From: Eisenbergiella tayi | Lineage (GTDB): Bacteria; Bacillota; Clostridia; Lachnospirales; Lachnospiraceae | Assembly (NCBI RefSeq): GCF_001881565.1 | Contig: NZ_MPDJ01000003.1 | Location: 148,301 to 212,300 of the forward strand | Direction of reading: 5' to 3' | Length of the DNA stretch: 64,000 nucleotides | The notes under the pieces: model-generated | What the model saw: only the letters and a program-made list of their open reading frames with translations | Told to the model about the DNA's origin: nothing | Database searches by the model: none | Program-made: the position numbers and the translations under genes | Part shown: positions 7,421 to 16,814 of the stretch, piece by piece | Layout: each line of letters opens with the position of its first letter | Position numbering within the stretch: position 1 is the first letter of the stretch

Positions 7421-9716
7421 TATTTTTACTTATGAGATTCATAAAGGGGATCTGATAAGCAGATGGATGCTCAGTCCGTTGAAAGAAGAGCATTATCGAA
7501 GCAGACCGGAGCCCTATCCTTCTTCCTATGGTGTGAATATGCCCTGGAGAGAGGCTGTTTCCCCGGTCAGGGTTCAGTATGTGGAGGAGAGGCCGTTTGA
7601 AAGGGAAGAGGAGGAGTTCCTGCCATGCAGCGAGGTTTATTTCCCGTTTGAAACCGAAAAGGTGGAACGGAGCGCTTTTTGGAAGCTTCCGACGAAGGTG
7701 ACATTCGGAGCGCAGCTTGAACTGGAGACGGCAGCAGGGGGATTATATCCGTTCCGCCTTATGACCTGCGGAGGCGCAAAAGTCTTTGTAAACGGGGAGA
7801 AGCAGGCAGAGTTTTATTCTTACCTGCGTAATGAGGAAAAGGTAGCAGAATGTTCTGTCACTCTGAAACAGGGGAAAAATACACTGTATATTCTGACAAA
7901 TGAGCTGGCGGAGCGGGATACGAGTCTTTCCTTTAAACTGAGATATATGGGTGAGGAAGTCCTGAAGGCGTACCTGCCCTGCGCGGCGGATCCGGAGGCT
8001 CTGGACAGGACCCGGAAGCTGCTTTCAGGAATATATCTGAAAAGGTTTAACTATCAGGATACGGATATCGAACTTGATTTTACGGAGCCTGCAGGGGATG
8101 AGCTGACCGTTTCCGTGGAAATGGTATTTTATGACTCACATGCGGATCCGGTGAGCAAAGAGAAAACGGTGACGATACATCCGGGAGAGAAAGCAATCCC
8201 CATTGGAGATCTTGTTTCCAAAAGGGTGGGCATGGTGGCAGTAACAGTCCGTACATGCGTGGGAGATGTAAAGCTGAACCGTGTCCTGAATTTTGAATAC
8301 TATGACGAAACAGTGATGCCGGACAGCGGTATCGGAACGGCGGCAGAACGGAAACAGGCCGCCATCAGGTTCATGGCGGAGAACGGGCTGGACAATTTGG
8401 CGAAGGCGCTGGCTCTCAGGATAATGGGGGGACAGGAGGCGCTGGTTAAAAGGATATGGGAAAAGGAGCTGTCTTGTATCAGGCAGAGGGAGGACTGTGC
8501 GGATTTCAGGCTTCCGGCGCTTTTCCATGCATACCATTCCCCTCTTTTTACAGGGGAAGAAAAAGAAAGCATCAAACAGGTATTGTTGGATTTCCGGTAC
8601 TGGACGGACGAACCGGGCAATGATGTCATGTGGTTTTTCAGTGAAAACCACGCGCTTTTGTTCCATACCGCGGAATACCTTGCGGGTGGGCTGTTTGAGC
8701 AGGAAATTTTTACAAACAGCGGGATGACCGGTGCAATGCATAAAAGAAAGGCGGAGCGTCTTCTAAAGATCTGGTTCCGCAATTTCCTGAGCTATGGCTT
8801 TAATGAGTGGAATTCGCCGGTGTACATTCCCATCGATATGACAGGATTTTTCGCCTTGTATGACCTGGCTTCGGACGAGGAGATAAGGAAACTGGCCAAA
8901 AAAGCGCTGGATAAGGCATTTTCAATATTGGGGATCAATTCCTTTAAAGGAATCGTCGCAGCGAGCTACGGCAGAATTTATTTCAAGAATCTGATTGGAC
9001 GCAGGACCAGTGAATCCACCGCGCTGAACTTTATAGCGAACGGCGAAGGGTATCTGGGACAGCATACACTTGCCACGCTGATGTTTGCCCTCTCCTCATA
9101 TGAGCCGCCGGCGGAAGTCATGGAGTCTTATCATGTACCGGCAGAAGGAAGGATAACAGAGAGTGCGGAAGGTGAGGAAAAGGTACATCTTTACAGTTAC
9201 AGAACGCCGGATTATGTTATGGGCAGCGTACTGGATTATCATCCGGGAGAACCCGGTTCACAGGAACATGTCCTGCAGGTGATGATTAAGGACTGTGATA
9301 CGCAGATCTGGATCAATCATCCGGGAGAAGCGGTGTATTTCGGAGAAGGACGGCCCGGTTATTTTGCAGGGAACGGCACACTCCCGCTGATAAGGCAGGA
9401 TAAAAACCTCGCTGTGGCTGAGTTTCATCTGCTGGATCAGGAAGTGCAGTACACCCATGCGTTCTGTCCGCTGGAGCAATTCAGCGAATGGCGCCTGGAA
9501 GGCCGCTGGCTTTTTTTGAAAAAAGATAATTTCTGTGCGGCGGTTTATGCAGACAACGGGATTTGGATTACCGATAAAGGTCCGTTGAAAAATTACGAGT
9601 TGGTTTCCCCTGGTAAGGATAATGTATGGAAGATCCTTGTGGAAGAGGAATCGGTTTACGGCAGTTTTGAAAAATTTATTCATAAACTACACCAAAATGG
9701 AGGTAAAGAGAGATGA
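7413..9716 (+). CDS. Large unrecognised carbohydrate-locus protein, paralogue B
   Basis: 767 aa, cytoplasmic by lack of a signal sequence. It shares with paralogues A and C the N-terminal MTCGGAKVFVNGE segment, the central DCADFR, DEPGNDVMWFFSENHALLFH (from about residue 398), NSGMTG and EWNSPVYIPIDM, and the C-terminal QIWINHPGE and GRPGYFAGNG. The invariant Glu-Asn-His and Glu-Trp-Asn-Ser clusters are the best candidates for catalytic or substrate-binding residues. The gene overlaps its upstream paralogue by 8 bases, with a GAAGGAG site inside it, so the two are translationally coupled. Its stop overlaps the binding-protein start (ATGA). A glycan lyase or hydrolase role is inference. Confidence 0.7.
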   Translation: MPDIFTYEIHKGDLISRWMLSPLKEEHYRSRPEPYPSSYGVNMPWREAVSPVRVQYVEERPFEREEEEFLPCSEVYFPFETEKVERSAFWKLPTKVTFGAQLELETAAGGLYPFRLMTCGGAKVFVNGEKQAEFYSYLRNEEKVAECSVTLKQGKNTLYILTNELAERDTSLSFKLRYMGEEVLKAYLPCAADPEALDRTRKLLSGIYLKRFNYQDTDIELDFTEPAGDELTVSVEMVFYDSHADPVSKEKTVTIHPGEKAIPIGDLVSKRVGMVAVTVRTCVGDVKLNRVLNFEYYDETVMPDSGIGTAAERKQAAIRFMAENGLDNLAKALALRIMGGQEALVKRIWEKELSCIRQREDCADFRLPALFHAYHSPLFTGEEKESIKQVLLDFRYWTDEPGNDVMWFFSENHALLFHTAEYLAGGLFEQEIFTNSGMTGAMHKRKAERLLKIWFRNFLSYGFNEWNSPVYIPIDMTGFFALYDLASDEEIRKLAKKALDKAFSILGINSFKGIVAASYGRIYFKNLIGRRTSESTALNFIANGEGYLGQHTLATLMFALSSYEPPAEVMESYHVPAEGRITESAEGEEKVHLYSYRTPDYVMGSVLDYHPGEPGSQEHVLQVMIKDCDTQIWINHPGEAVYFGEGRPGYFAGNGTLPLIRQDKNLAVAEFHLLDQEVQYTHAFCPLEQFSEWRLEGRWLFLKKDNFCAAVYADNGIWITDKGPLKNYELVSPGKDNVWKILVEEESVYGSFEKFIHKLHQNGGKER

Positions 9717-11308
9717 GAAAAAGTTTTACTAAGGCATGCGCGCTTGTCATGGCGGCGGCAATGGCAGTGACGGGCTGCGGCAACGCGTCAAAAACGGAGC
9801 CTTCGGCAGCAGCGCCGGAGAACACAGCGGGAGAATCAACAGCCGCAGCAACAGAAGCACAGAATGTGAAGCCGGAAGATATCGTAGACATAAACGTAAT
9901 GGTTTATGACAGAGGATCTGAATTTTCCTCGGGGAATTCCCTGACGGACAATGAACTGACACGCTGGATTAATGAAGCGATGGAACCCCAGGGAGTTCAT
10001 GTGAATTTCGTTCCTGTCCCGCGTTCCGGCGCCGATGATCAGGTGAACCTGATGCTGACTGCTGGTACTGCGCCTGATATCATCAGGACATATGACAGAC
10101 AGCGTGTTGCCACTTACGGAAGCCAGGGAGGACTGGTAGATCTGGGGCCTTATCTGGAGCGTATGGATCCGAAGTATGTATCTGAGAATCAGGAAGCGAT
10201 CGAATTCGCCCAGTTTGACGGAAAGCAGTATGCCCTTCCCGGCGTATACTCCTATCATGGCAAAGGACATGATACTTACATCCGTCAGGATCTTGTGGAG
10301 AAGATGGGGATGGAGATGCCCACCGACAGAGAAGAACTGATAGAAGTACTCTATGCAATGAAGGAAAACTACCCTGATATCACACCTTATGCATTTGCAG
10401 GTAAGATTACGGACGGAAACTATACAAACTTCCTGCTTTCTTATGTAAGCCGTGAAAATGAAAGAGACAACTATATCTATGAGCCTACCTTTACAACCAT
10501 TTTGAAGCCGGGCCATAAAGACGGTCTCAGACAGCTGAACCAGTTCGTATTGGATGGAATCATACCTGCTGATTTTGCTGTAGATGTGGATTCCACAAAG
10601 TATAAACAGGATATTGCCAACGGTAAGGTTGGATTTGTATTAGACGGAGGCTCAGACTGCATCAAAGCATATGCTACCGCAGAGGATCCGGATTACCATA
10701 TGGTTGAATTTGATGTCCTGAAAAATGCGGATGGTTCCTATGAAGTGCCTTCCCAGGATGCTTTGTCCCACTATGTATATGTACCCAAGACCGCTGAAAA
10801 GAAGATTGACGCAGTAGTGAAATATCTGTCATGGCTGTCCAATGAAGAGAATGCGATGAATGTGGCATATGGTATTGTTGGTTTAGGCAGTGATATGGTA
10901 GACGGCGTTCCTGTGAGAAAAACTTCTGAGGAAATGACAAAGCTGGGCCTGAACCCGAGCCCTGGCGATTCCAACTTCTTAATTGCCAACTTTGATTTTG
11001 AGAAAGACAGGCTGGTAGAAAACTTCATGAGCGGCAATCCCGGTGTACCGCAGGAGGTTGTAGAGGAGAAAATAAAAGTCCAGTACAGCAACTATTATGA
11101 TAAGTGTCTGATACCTTCCGCACTGGAAACGGATCAGTATGTGCCGCTGCTGCAGTCCCTGATTGTAGAATTCGTATTTAAGGTAATGTCCGCACCGGAA
11201 GGCAAGTTTGATGAAGTATATGATAAAGAATATCAGACACTTGTTGATAATCATTTACAGGATGTTTTGGACGAAAGAGCAGCCTGGTATGACGCAAATA
11301 TGAAATAA
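9713..11308 (+). CDS. Extracellular solute-binding lipoprotein of ABC sugar importer (locus 1)
   Basis: 531 aa. The signal peptide ends in lipobox VTGC with Cys22 as the lipidation site, followed by a Ser/Ala/Glu linker. The rest matches the large LplA/YtcQ-type oligosaccharide-binding proteins, including LMLTAGTAPDII near residue 105 and GIIPADFAVD further on. It presents oligosaccharides to the permeases at 3230 and 4114. The start overlaps the upstream stop as ATGA with GGAGG before it. Placing the binding-protein gene after two enzymes rather than beside the permeases is a little unusual. Confidence 0.9.
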   Translation: MRKSFTKACALVMAAAMAVTGCGNASKTEPSAAAPENTAGESTAAATEAQNVKPEDIVDINVMVYDRGSEFSSGNSLTDNELTRWINEAMEPQGVHVNFVPVPRSGADDQVNLMLTAGTAPDIIRTYDRQRVATYGSQGGLVDLGPYLERMDPKYVSENQEAIEFAQFDGKQYALPGVYSYHGKGHDTYIRQDLVEKMGMEMPTDREELIEVLYAMKENYPDITPYAFAGKITDGNYTNFLLSYVSRENERDNYIYEPTFTTILKPGHKDGLRQLNQFVLDGIIPADFAVDVDSTKYKQDIANGKVGFVLDGGSDCIKAYATAEDPDYHMVEFDVLKNADGSYEVPSQDALSHYVYVPKTAEKKIDAVVKYLSWLSNEENAMNVAYGIVGLGSDMVDGVPVRKTSEEMTKLGLNPSPGDSNFLIANFDFEKDRLVENFMSGNPGVPQEVVEEKIKVQYSNYYDKCLIPSALETDQYVPLLQSLIVEFVFKVMSAPEGKFDEVYDKEYQTLVDNHLQDVLDERAAWYDANMK

Positions 11309-11371
11309 TCCTTATACAAATTTATGCGGCGTTTGCCGCGTGCGCGTGAAAGCGTGCGGATGGGAGCAGAA

Positions 11372-12304
11372 ATGAAGTTTACTAATTTTATAGAAGACGG
11401 CATATGGCTCAAAGGCAACCTTCATACACATACGACCAACTCCGACGGCGAACTGCCGCCGGAGCGGGTTGTCCGCGCCTACAGAGAGAGGGGCTATCAG
11501 TTTCTCTGCCTGTCTGACCACAATATTTTCACAGCTTATCCTCAGTTCAATGAAAAGGATAAATTCGTGATGATACCCGGATTTGAGTTAAGCATCCATA
11601 ATGACAAGTCACCGGAGAAGGTGATGCATGTGAATGTGATGAGCAGGAACAGCACCTATGATTTTGAACAGGATGAGGAATTCGATATCCCGGATCCGGA
11701 AGATGGGCTGGCATTCTTAAGAAACCATGCAAAGAACAACATCCTTATGCTGAACCACCCTTACTGGTCGGCGTTGGAATGGGACGAAATCATTGATCTT
11801 CCGGGAATTACCTGTATGGAGGTATATAACCATGCCAGCGAGTGGCTGGATCTTCTTGGGGATGATGCGAGAGAGTGGGATGCCCTTCTGAAAAAAGGCA
11901 GAAGACTCTGGGGACTGGCAACGGATGACAGCCATAACGGCTATGTCCACCGCGACGGCTGGCCGTTCCATCTGATTGAAAATGATTCCTTCGGCGGATT
12001 TATTGTGGTAAAAGCCAAATCCTTTACGCAGGAAGGCATAATAGAGGCCATTGATACAGGCAGCTTCTATGCCAGCATGGGGCCTGAAATTCATGATTTT
12101 TATGTGGAGGATGGGGAAGCGGTTGTGAAATGCTCTCCCTGTGAGCGTATCTGCCTCAGCGGAAACAGAGGCAAGGTCATGCGTGCACTGGGTGTGGACC
12201 TGATGGAAGGACGGATTCCTTTAAAGGGTAATGAAACCTTTGTGCGTGTTCAGTGTGTAGACAAGTACGGACATATTGCATATTCCAATCCCATTTTCTT
12301 ATGA
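11372..12304 (+). CDS. PHP-domain metallohydrolase, CehA/McbA-like (copy 1)
   Basis: 310 aa, cytoplasmic. PHP domains are metal-dependent phosphoesterase/hydrolase folds. Metal-ligand motifs are visible: LKGNLHTHTTNSDG near residue 15, LSDHN near residue 48, NHPYW near 126 and the TDDSHN segment near 187. The C-terminal part is beta-rich and ends in AYSNPIFL, as in proteins usually labelled CehA/McbA family. The start MKFTNFIEDG was chosen because it matches the paralogue at 13369 and follows GGGAGCAG; an in-frame ATG at 11324 lacks such support. It lies between the binding protein and the internal LacI gene. The substrate is unknown; ester or phosphate removal from an imported sugar is a guess. 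Confidence 0.78.
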   Translation: MKFTNFIEDGIWLKGNLHTHTTNSDGELPPERVVRAYRERGYQFLCLSDHNIFTAYPQFNEKDKFVMIPGFELSIHNDKSPEKVMHVNVMSRNSTYDFEQDEEFDIPDPEDGLAFLRNHAKNNILMLNHPYWSALEWDEIIDLPGITCMEVYNHASEWLDLLGDDAREWDALLKKGRRLWGLATDDSHNGYVHRDGWPFHLIENDSFGGFIVVKAKSFTQEGIIEAIDTGSFYASMGPEIHDFYVEDGEAVVKCSPCERICLSGNRGKVMRALGVDLMEGRIPLKGNETFVRVQCVDKYGHIAYSNPIFL

Positions 12305-12320
12305 GATGGGGGGAACGCTT

Positions 12321-13352
12321 ATGACAATGGAAGAAATGGCCCGTATCATCGGTATATCACGGATTACCTTATCCAAGGTGATGAATAACAAGGACGGTGT
12401 TTCTGAGGAGACAAGGCAAAGGGTAAAGGAATATATTGAGAGATATAATTTTGAACCGAACAGCCAGGCGAGAAGCCTGGTGGGGAAGAAGGAACAGATT
12501 ATCGGCTTCTTTACCACATACTCCGAAGAGGCCGGAGGAAACACCCACGTCACTTCCCATTTTGCGACAGAGCTTGTAAACCTTGTGGTAAATGCGGCGC
12601 AGAAACGGGGATATAAGACGCTGGTGGATATCACGCCGAAGGAAGACGATTTTTCCGAGGTTGAAAAGTATTTGAATTCAGGGCTGATCCGGGGGGCGAT
12701 TCTTTTCGGTTATGCGAGCGGAAGCCCGAACCTGGAATATCTGTCAAGGAAAGGGGTTCCCCTGGTACTCATCAATCAGGAGGTGACTCTGGATCTGCCT
12801 AATATTTCCCTTGTCAATATGGATGATGAAACCTGGGGATATCAGGCAATCGAATGTCTTGTGAAGCTGAACCACAGGCGGCTGTTATACCTTACCTGTT
12901 CGAGGAGGAGACTTCCTATTAAAAGAAGGGCTCATGGAGTGAAACGGGCGCTTGAGGCATACAAGGATCAGATTCTTTCGTTTCAGGAATGCAACGGGGA
13001 ATTCAATGAAGACTTATCTTACGAAATAGTAAAAAAGATTTACACGCAGGAAGGGGAAAAACCTACCGGTATCTTTGCTGCAAATGACCAGATGGCGATC
13101 GGCGCGATCAATGCGCTGAAGGATTTGGGGATCAGGGTGCCGGAAGAGGTTTCGGTAATCGGGTTTGATGATATTTCGATTTCCAAATACCTGACGCCCG
13201 CACTGACAACGATTCACTGTGATTTCAAGGAAATCGCAGACAGGAGCGTGGAGGCTTTGATCGACAGTATTGAAGGAAAGGTGGAAAAATCCCACCAGGA
13301 GCTTCCATTAGAGTTTGTTAAGAGAGAAAGCCTGGCTTTCCATAAAGAATAA
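12321..13352 (+). CDS. LacI-family transcriptional regulator (copy 1, inside the operon)
   Basis: 343 aa. The N-terminal helix-turn-helix (residues 3-22, MEEMARIIGISRITLSKVM) and the hinge NFEPNSQARSLVGKK precede a periplasmic-binding-protein-like effector domain containing PTGIFAANDQMAIGA and SVIGFDDISISKYL. It senses a sugar and binds palindromic operators. The start at 12321 is preceded by GGGGGGAA and matches the second copy at 18422. The two proteins have almost identical DNA-binding domains with the same recognition helix, so both probably bind the operators at 2007 and 2079. Encoding the repressor within the operon it controls would give negative feedback. Confidence 0.92.
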   Translation: MTMEEMARIIGISRITLSKVMNNKDGVSEETRQRVKEYIERYNFEPNSQARSLVGKKEQIIGFFTTYSEEAGGNTHVTSHFATELVNLVVNAAQKRGYKTLVDITPKEDDFSEVEKYLNSGLIRGAILFGYASGSPNLEYLSRKGVPLVLINQEVTLDLPNISLVNMDDETWGYQAIECLVKLNHRRLLYLTCSRRRLPIKRRAHGVKRALEAYKDQILSFQECNGEFNEDLSYEIVKKIYTQEGEKPTGIFAANDQMAIGAINALKDLGIRVPEEVSVIGFDDISISKYLTPALTTIHCDFKEIADRSVEALIDSIEGKVEKSHQELPLEFVKRESLAFHKE

Positions 13353-13368
13353 AAGAGGATGCGCAATT

Positions 13369-14307
13369 ATGAAAAAGACAATATTTTTACAGGATGAGAA
13401 TGCAGTCTGGTTAAAGGGGAACATTCACAGCCATACCGTTTTTTCGGACGGCAGCTGGACGCCGGAGCAGATGAAGGATCAGTATAAGAAACACGGCTAT
13501 GATTTCCTGGCGGTTACCGATCATGATACCTATACGGATACCCGCAGCCTGACGGACGATACCTTTACCATGATCCAGGGCTTTGAATTATGGGGAAACG
13601 CGTCAAATGACAAGGATATCCATGTCAATTTCCTCTGGGCGGATGAGGTGGAAGGGATCGCACCCGGACAGAAAATGACGCTTCCCGAACGGACCGGAAA
13701 GGTTTCCCTCGGTTTGTGTTATGAACTGCGTGAAAAAGGCTGCTATGTCATGCTGAATCATCCTCACTGGTCTTTGCTTACCAGCCCGGAGATTGAAAAT
13801 GAGAACCCCTATCATGCGGTTGAAATTATGAATTATGCAACCGAATGGCTGGAAAACATGGGAGACGGAAGCGTTTTCTGGACAGAGATGCTTCTGCGCG
13901 GCTGCAGGCTGTGGAACGGGGGCAGTGATGATAATCATAACGGCCATTGTCCCATTGACGGCGATGTGGATTCCATGTACTGTGATTCCTTCGGCGGCTT
14001 TACCGTGGTGAAGGCGGCGGACAGATCTCCCCGGGCGATCATTGAGGCTATGAAGGCAGGAAGCTTTTATACTTCAACCGGGCCTTCTATTTATGATTTT
14101 TATGTGGAAGACGGGTATGTCCATGTAAAATGTTCTCCCTGTATACGAATTTATATCAATGGGGAAACAAGGCAGTATCAGCGTAAGATGGGAAGGCATG
14201 TTACCGAATTCGTGACAAAGCTGAAAGGTACCGAGAAACTGATTCGGGCAGAATGTATGGATGCAGCAGGCCGTTCTGCTTATTCGAATCCTATTTTTCT
14301 GGATTAG
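13369..14307 (+). CDS. PHP-domain metallohydrolase, CehA/McbA-like (copy 2)
   Basis: 312 aa, paralogue of the protein at 11372 with the same order of motifs: LKGNIHSHTVFSDG, VTDHDTYTD, MLNHPHW and GSDDNHNGH, ending in AYSNPIFLD. Residues aligned with metal ligands in the first copy (the HxH pair, Asp-His, the NHP motif, the Asp-Asp-Xaa-His segment) are kept, so both copies look active. The start ATG at 13369 follows AAGAGGA. It is 16 bases after the LacI stop and 11 bases before paralogue C, so it is co-transcribed. Different substrate preferences of the two copies are possible but not shown. Confidence 0.78.
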   Translation: MKKTIFLQDENAVWLKGNIHSHTVFSDGSWTPEQMKDQYKKHGYDFLAVTDHDTYTDTRSLTDDTFTMIQGFELWGNASNDKDIHVNFLWADEVEGIAPGQKMTLPERTGKVSLGLCYELREKGCYVMLNHPHWSLLTSPEIENENPYHAVEIMNYATEWLENMGDGSVFWTEMLLRGCRLWNGGSDDNHNGHCPIDGDVDSMYCDSFGGFTVVKAADRSPRAIIEAMKAGSFYTSTGPSIYDFYVEDGYVHVKCSPCIRIYINGETRQYQRKMGRHVTEFVTKLKGTEKLIRAECMDAAGRSAYSNPIFLD

Positions 14308-14318
14308 GCGGATAAATT

Positions 14319-16814
14319 ATGAAATTTTTGGAATATAAGCTGTTTTCGGGCGGGTTTATCAACCGTTTTCTCACTGCCGGAGTATTTACAAAGGAAAACC
14401 CGTTCCGGAAAACGGTTCTTCAGGGTAAGGTGAATGAATGGCTGATAAAAGGTTATTCCATTCATGATAATCCCTGCCGTATGGAGGTTTTCAGGGACCG
14501 TATTGGGAATATCCCGCCCTATATGGATATCTGCGGCATGCTGCCGGGGGACGAGCTTGAGGTTTTCGGACAGAAAAAGGAGCTGAAGGTATATTTCCCC
14601 TTTGGGAATGCCGGCATTGCCGATTCCGGTTTTTATGAGAATCCCGCATACCTGAGAAGCTATGGCTATACCCTTTTAGAGGTGCCTGAGGAAGAGGATG
14701 CGGAGTTTGAGATTTCCACCTGCGGCGCCGTGACGGTCTGGCTGAATGAGGAACTGGTGACGGATTTTGTCCCGTTTCAGAGAAACAGCGAACAGCATAC
14801 GACTGTTTCCGCGGCGCTGCGGAAGGGTACGAATAAACTGGTGGTCTGCCTGGAGGATCTGGCGGAGCGGGATACGGATTACCATTACCAGATCCGGTAC
14901 CTGGGCGCACAGGATATAATGATCCGGGTTCCGGTAAAGGAGGAAACCGATACCGAAACAATCAGGAGGGCGGAGCAGGCTCTTTCCGACATGTATTTTG
15001 ACAAAGAAGCGTATATGAGCGAAGCGGTATACCTGAATCTGGAAGCGTTTACATCTGTTCCGGTAAAGATGCTTCTCACCCCGGATCGGGGCTTCGGACA
15101 GAGGCAGTATATCATACAGCCGGGACAGAAGGGGATGACGCTGTTCCACGCCGATGAGGTGCCTTCCAATTTCTATTTTTTCAGGCTGGAAATTATGGTA
15201 TCCGGACTTGTGATGAGCAAGGTAATCGGCACCTATTCGTTCAATATACGGTTCATGAAATATCAGGAAGACAGCTATGAAGAGCGCAAGCAGAGGATCA
15301 GGAAGATCATCCGGGATTCGGATGAAATGAGTGATTACCGTGCGATTATCTGTATGGATGAAGGGGAGACTCCGGATAACCTGGAAAAGATTCTGTCCTA
15401 TCATCTGGGTTGGGTGAATGAAAAAAGGGACTGTTCGGATTTCCGCCTTATCATCCTGGTATATATGTATGTGAGGTTTTCCGGCCGTTTTTCTGAAAAG
15501 CTGCGGAAGGATGTGGAGGACGCCATGGCGGGATATCGTTACTGGGCTGATGAGCCCGGCGATGATGTGATGTGGTTTTTCAGTGAAAATCATGCGCTTA
15601 TGTTCCACATATGCCAGTATTTTGCGGGAAAATCCATGCCGGAACGCATGTTTACATGCAGCGGACTGACAGGGGCACAGGCCGCCCGGAAAGCGGAGGG
15701 GCTGCTGGATGCCTGGTTCGAAAGCTTTTTTACGGAATTTGCGACGGAGTGGAATTCCAGTACCTATCTGCCCATTGATGTCATGGGGCTTGCCTACCTG
15801 TATGATTTGACTGAAAAAGGCTCCTCCCTTCACGAGAAGGCGAAGAAAGCGCTGGATATGCTGGCATTTTCCCTGGCGGTAAACGAGCATAAGGGCAATA
15901 TCATGACCAGCTTTGGCAGAACCTATGAGAGAGAGCTTAAGGGGAGCTACAGCACGGGAATGCCGTCCCTACTTTATCTGTTCTACAATGCGGGCCATAT
16001 GAACGACCATTTCCGGGCATTGGTGCCTGTTGTTGTGGGAGATTATGAACCGCCGGAGGAATATAAGCAATTTGTCAATCTGAGCGGAGAGGAAGAACTG
16101 ATCCATCAGAATACCCAGGGAATCGGCGGATTCGTTAACCTGTATCTGTATAAGAACTCCAGGGCCCTTCTTTCCACGGCTGTGGGCTTCAGGCCTTATG
16201 GCCCGGGGTATCAGGAAAATATTGTCCAGGCAGATCTTGACGGAACGGCACAGGTATTTATCAATCATCCCGGCGAGACTGAAATTTATGGAAACGGCCG
16301 TCCCGGCTTCTGGGCGGGCAATGGATGCCTGCCGCTTGCGGTCCAATACAGGAATATCAGTATTCTGGAATATCATATCGGCAGCGGGAGCCGGCTGGAT
16401 TATACACATGCCTATATACCGTTAAGTGAATTTGAAAGCTTTAAACTGAGCGGACGATCCGCCGCGCTGGAAAAGGACGGCGGCTTTATCGGAGTCAGGG
16501 CCTTAAACGGACTTCACAGGCAGACGGTGGGACATTGCCGAAACCGGGAATTCATCAGTCCGGGGCGCGATAATGTCTGGGTACTGAAGGTGGGAGCCTG
16601 CGGCGAATACCGGAATGTGGATGAGCTTCTGGATGATATGGAACGAATGGAAATCAGCATGGGCGAAGACGGGAAGGTAACGGTAACAGACGGTACAAGC
16701 CGTTATGAAATAGAAAACAATAAGCTGTATGTGAACGGGGAAAGCGTTCATCATTATCCGCTGGATGTGGCAGGGCATCTGGTAATAACAGGAGGAAAAG
16801 AAAGTGGAAATTAA
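14319..16814 (+). CDS. Large unrecognised carbohydrate-locus protein, paralogue C
   Basis: 831 aa, the longest and most divergent of the three paralogues, without a signal peptide. It keeps STCGAVTVWLNEE in the N-terminal beta domain, RDCSDFR, DEPGDDVMWFFSENHALMFH (from about residue 411), EWNSSTYLPIDV, and VFINHPGE with GRPGFWAGNG in the C-terminal beta domain. A C-terminal extension of about 60 residues is absent from paralogues A and B. It overlaps the next gene by 11 bases. The context (uronyl hydrolase, sugar importer, PHP hydrolases) argues for a polysaccharide or oligosaccharide lyase/hydrolase role, which remains inference. Confidence 0.7.
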   Translation: MKFLEYKLFSGGFINRFLTAGVFTKENPFRKTVLQGKVNEWLIKGYSIHDNPCRMEVFRDRIGNIPPYMDICGMLPGDELEVFGQKKELKVYFPFGNAGIADSGFYENPAYLRSYGYTLLEVPEEEDAEFEISTCGAVTVWLNEELVTDFVPFQRNSEQHTTVSAALRKGTNKLVVCLEDLAERDTDYHYQIRYLGAQDIMIRVPVKEETDTETIRRAEQALSDMYFDKEAYMSEAVYLNLEAFTSVPVKMLLTPDRGFGQRQYIIQPGQKGMTLFHADEVPSNFYFFRLEIMVSGLVMSKVIGTYSFNIRFMKYQEDSYEERKQRIRKIIRDSDEMSDYRAIICMDEGETPDNLEKILSYHLGWVNEKRDCSDFRLIILVYMYVRFSGRFSEKLRKDVEDAMAGYRYWADEPGDDVMWFFSENHALMFHICQYFAGKSMPERMFTCSGLTGAQAARKAEGLLDAWFESFFTEFATEWNSSTYLPIDVMGLAYLYDLTEKGSSLHEKAKKALDMLAFSLAVNEHKGNIMTSFGRTYERELKGSYSTGMPSLLYLFYNAGHMNDHFRALVPVVVGDYEPPEEYKQFVNLSGEEELIHQNTQGIGGFVNLYLYKNSRALLSTAVGFRPYGPGYQENIVQADLDGTAQVFINHPGETEIYGNGRPGFWAGNGCLPLAVQYRNISILEYHIGSGSRLDYTHAYIPLSEFESFKLSGRSAALEKDGGFIGVRALNGLHRQTVGHCRNREFISPGRDNVWVLKVGACGEYRNVDELLDDMERMEISMGEDGKVTVTDGTSRYEIENNKLYVNGESVHHYPLDVAGHLVITGGKESGN

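Noticed and set aside
14676..15890. 404-aa minus-strand open frame inside paralogue C
   Set aside because: Antisense shadow; similar long minus frames recur in all three paralogues because of base composition.
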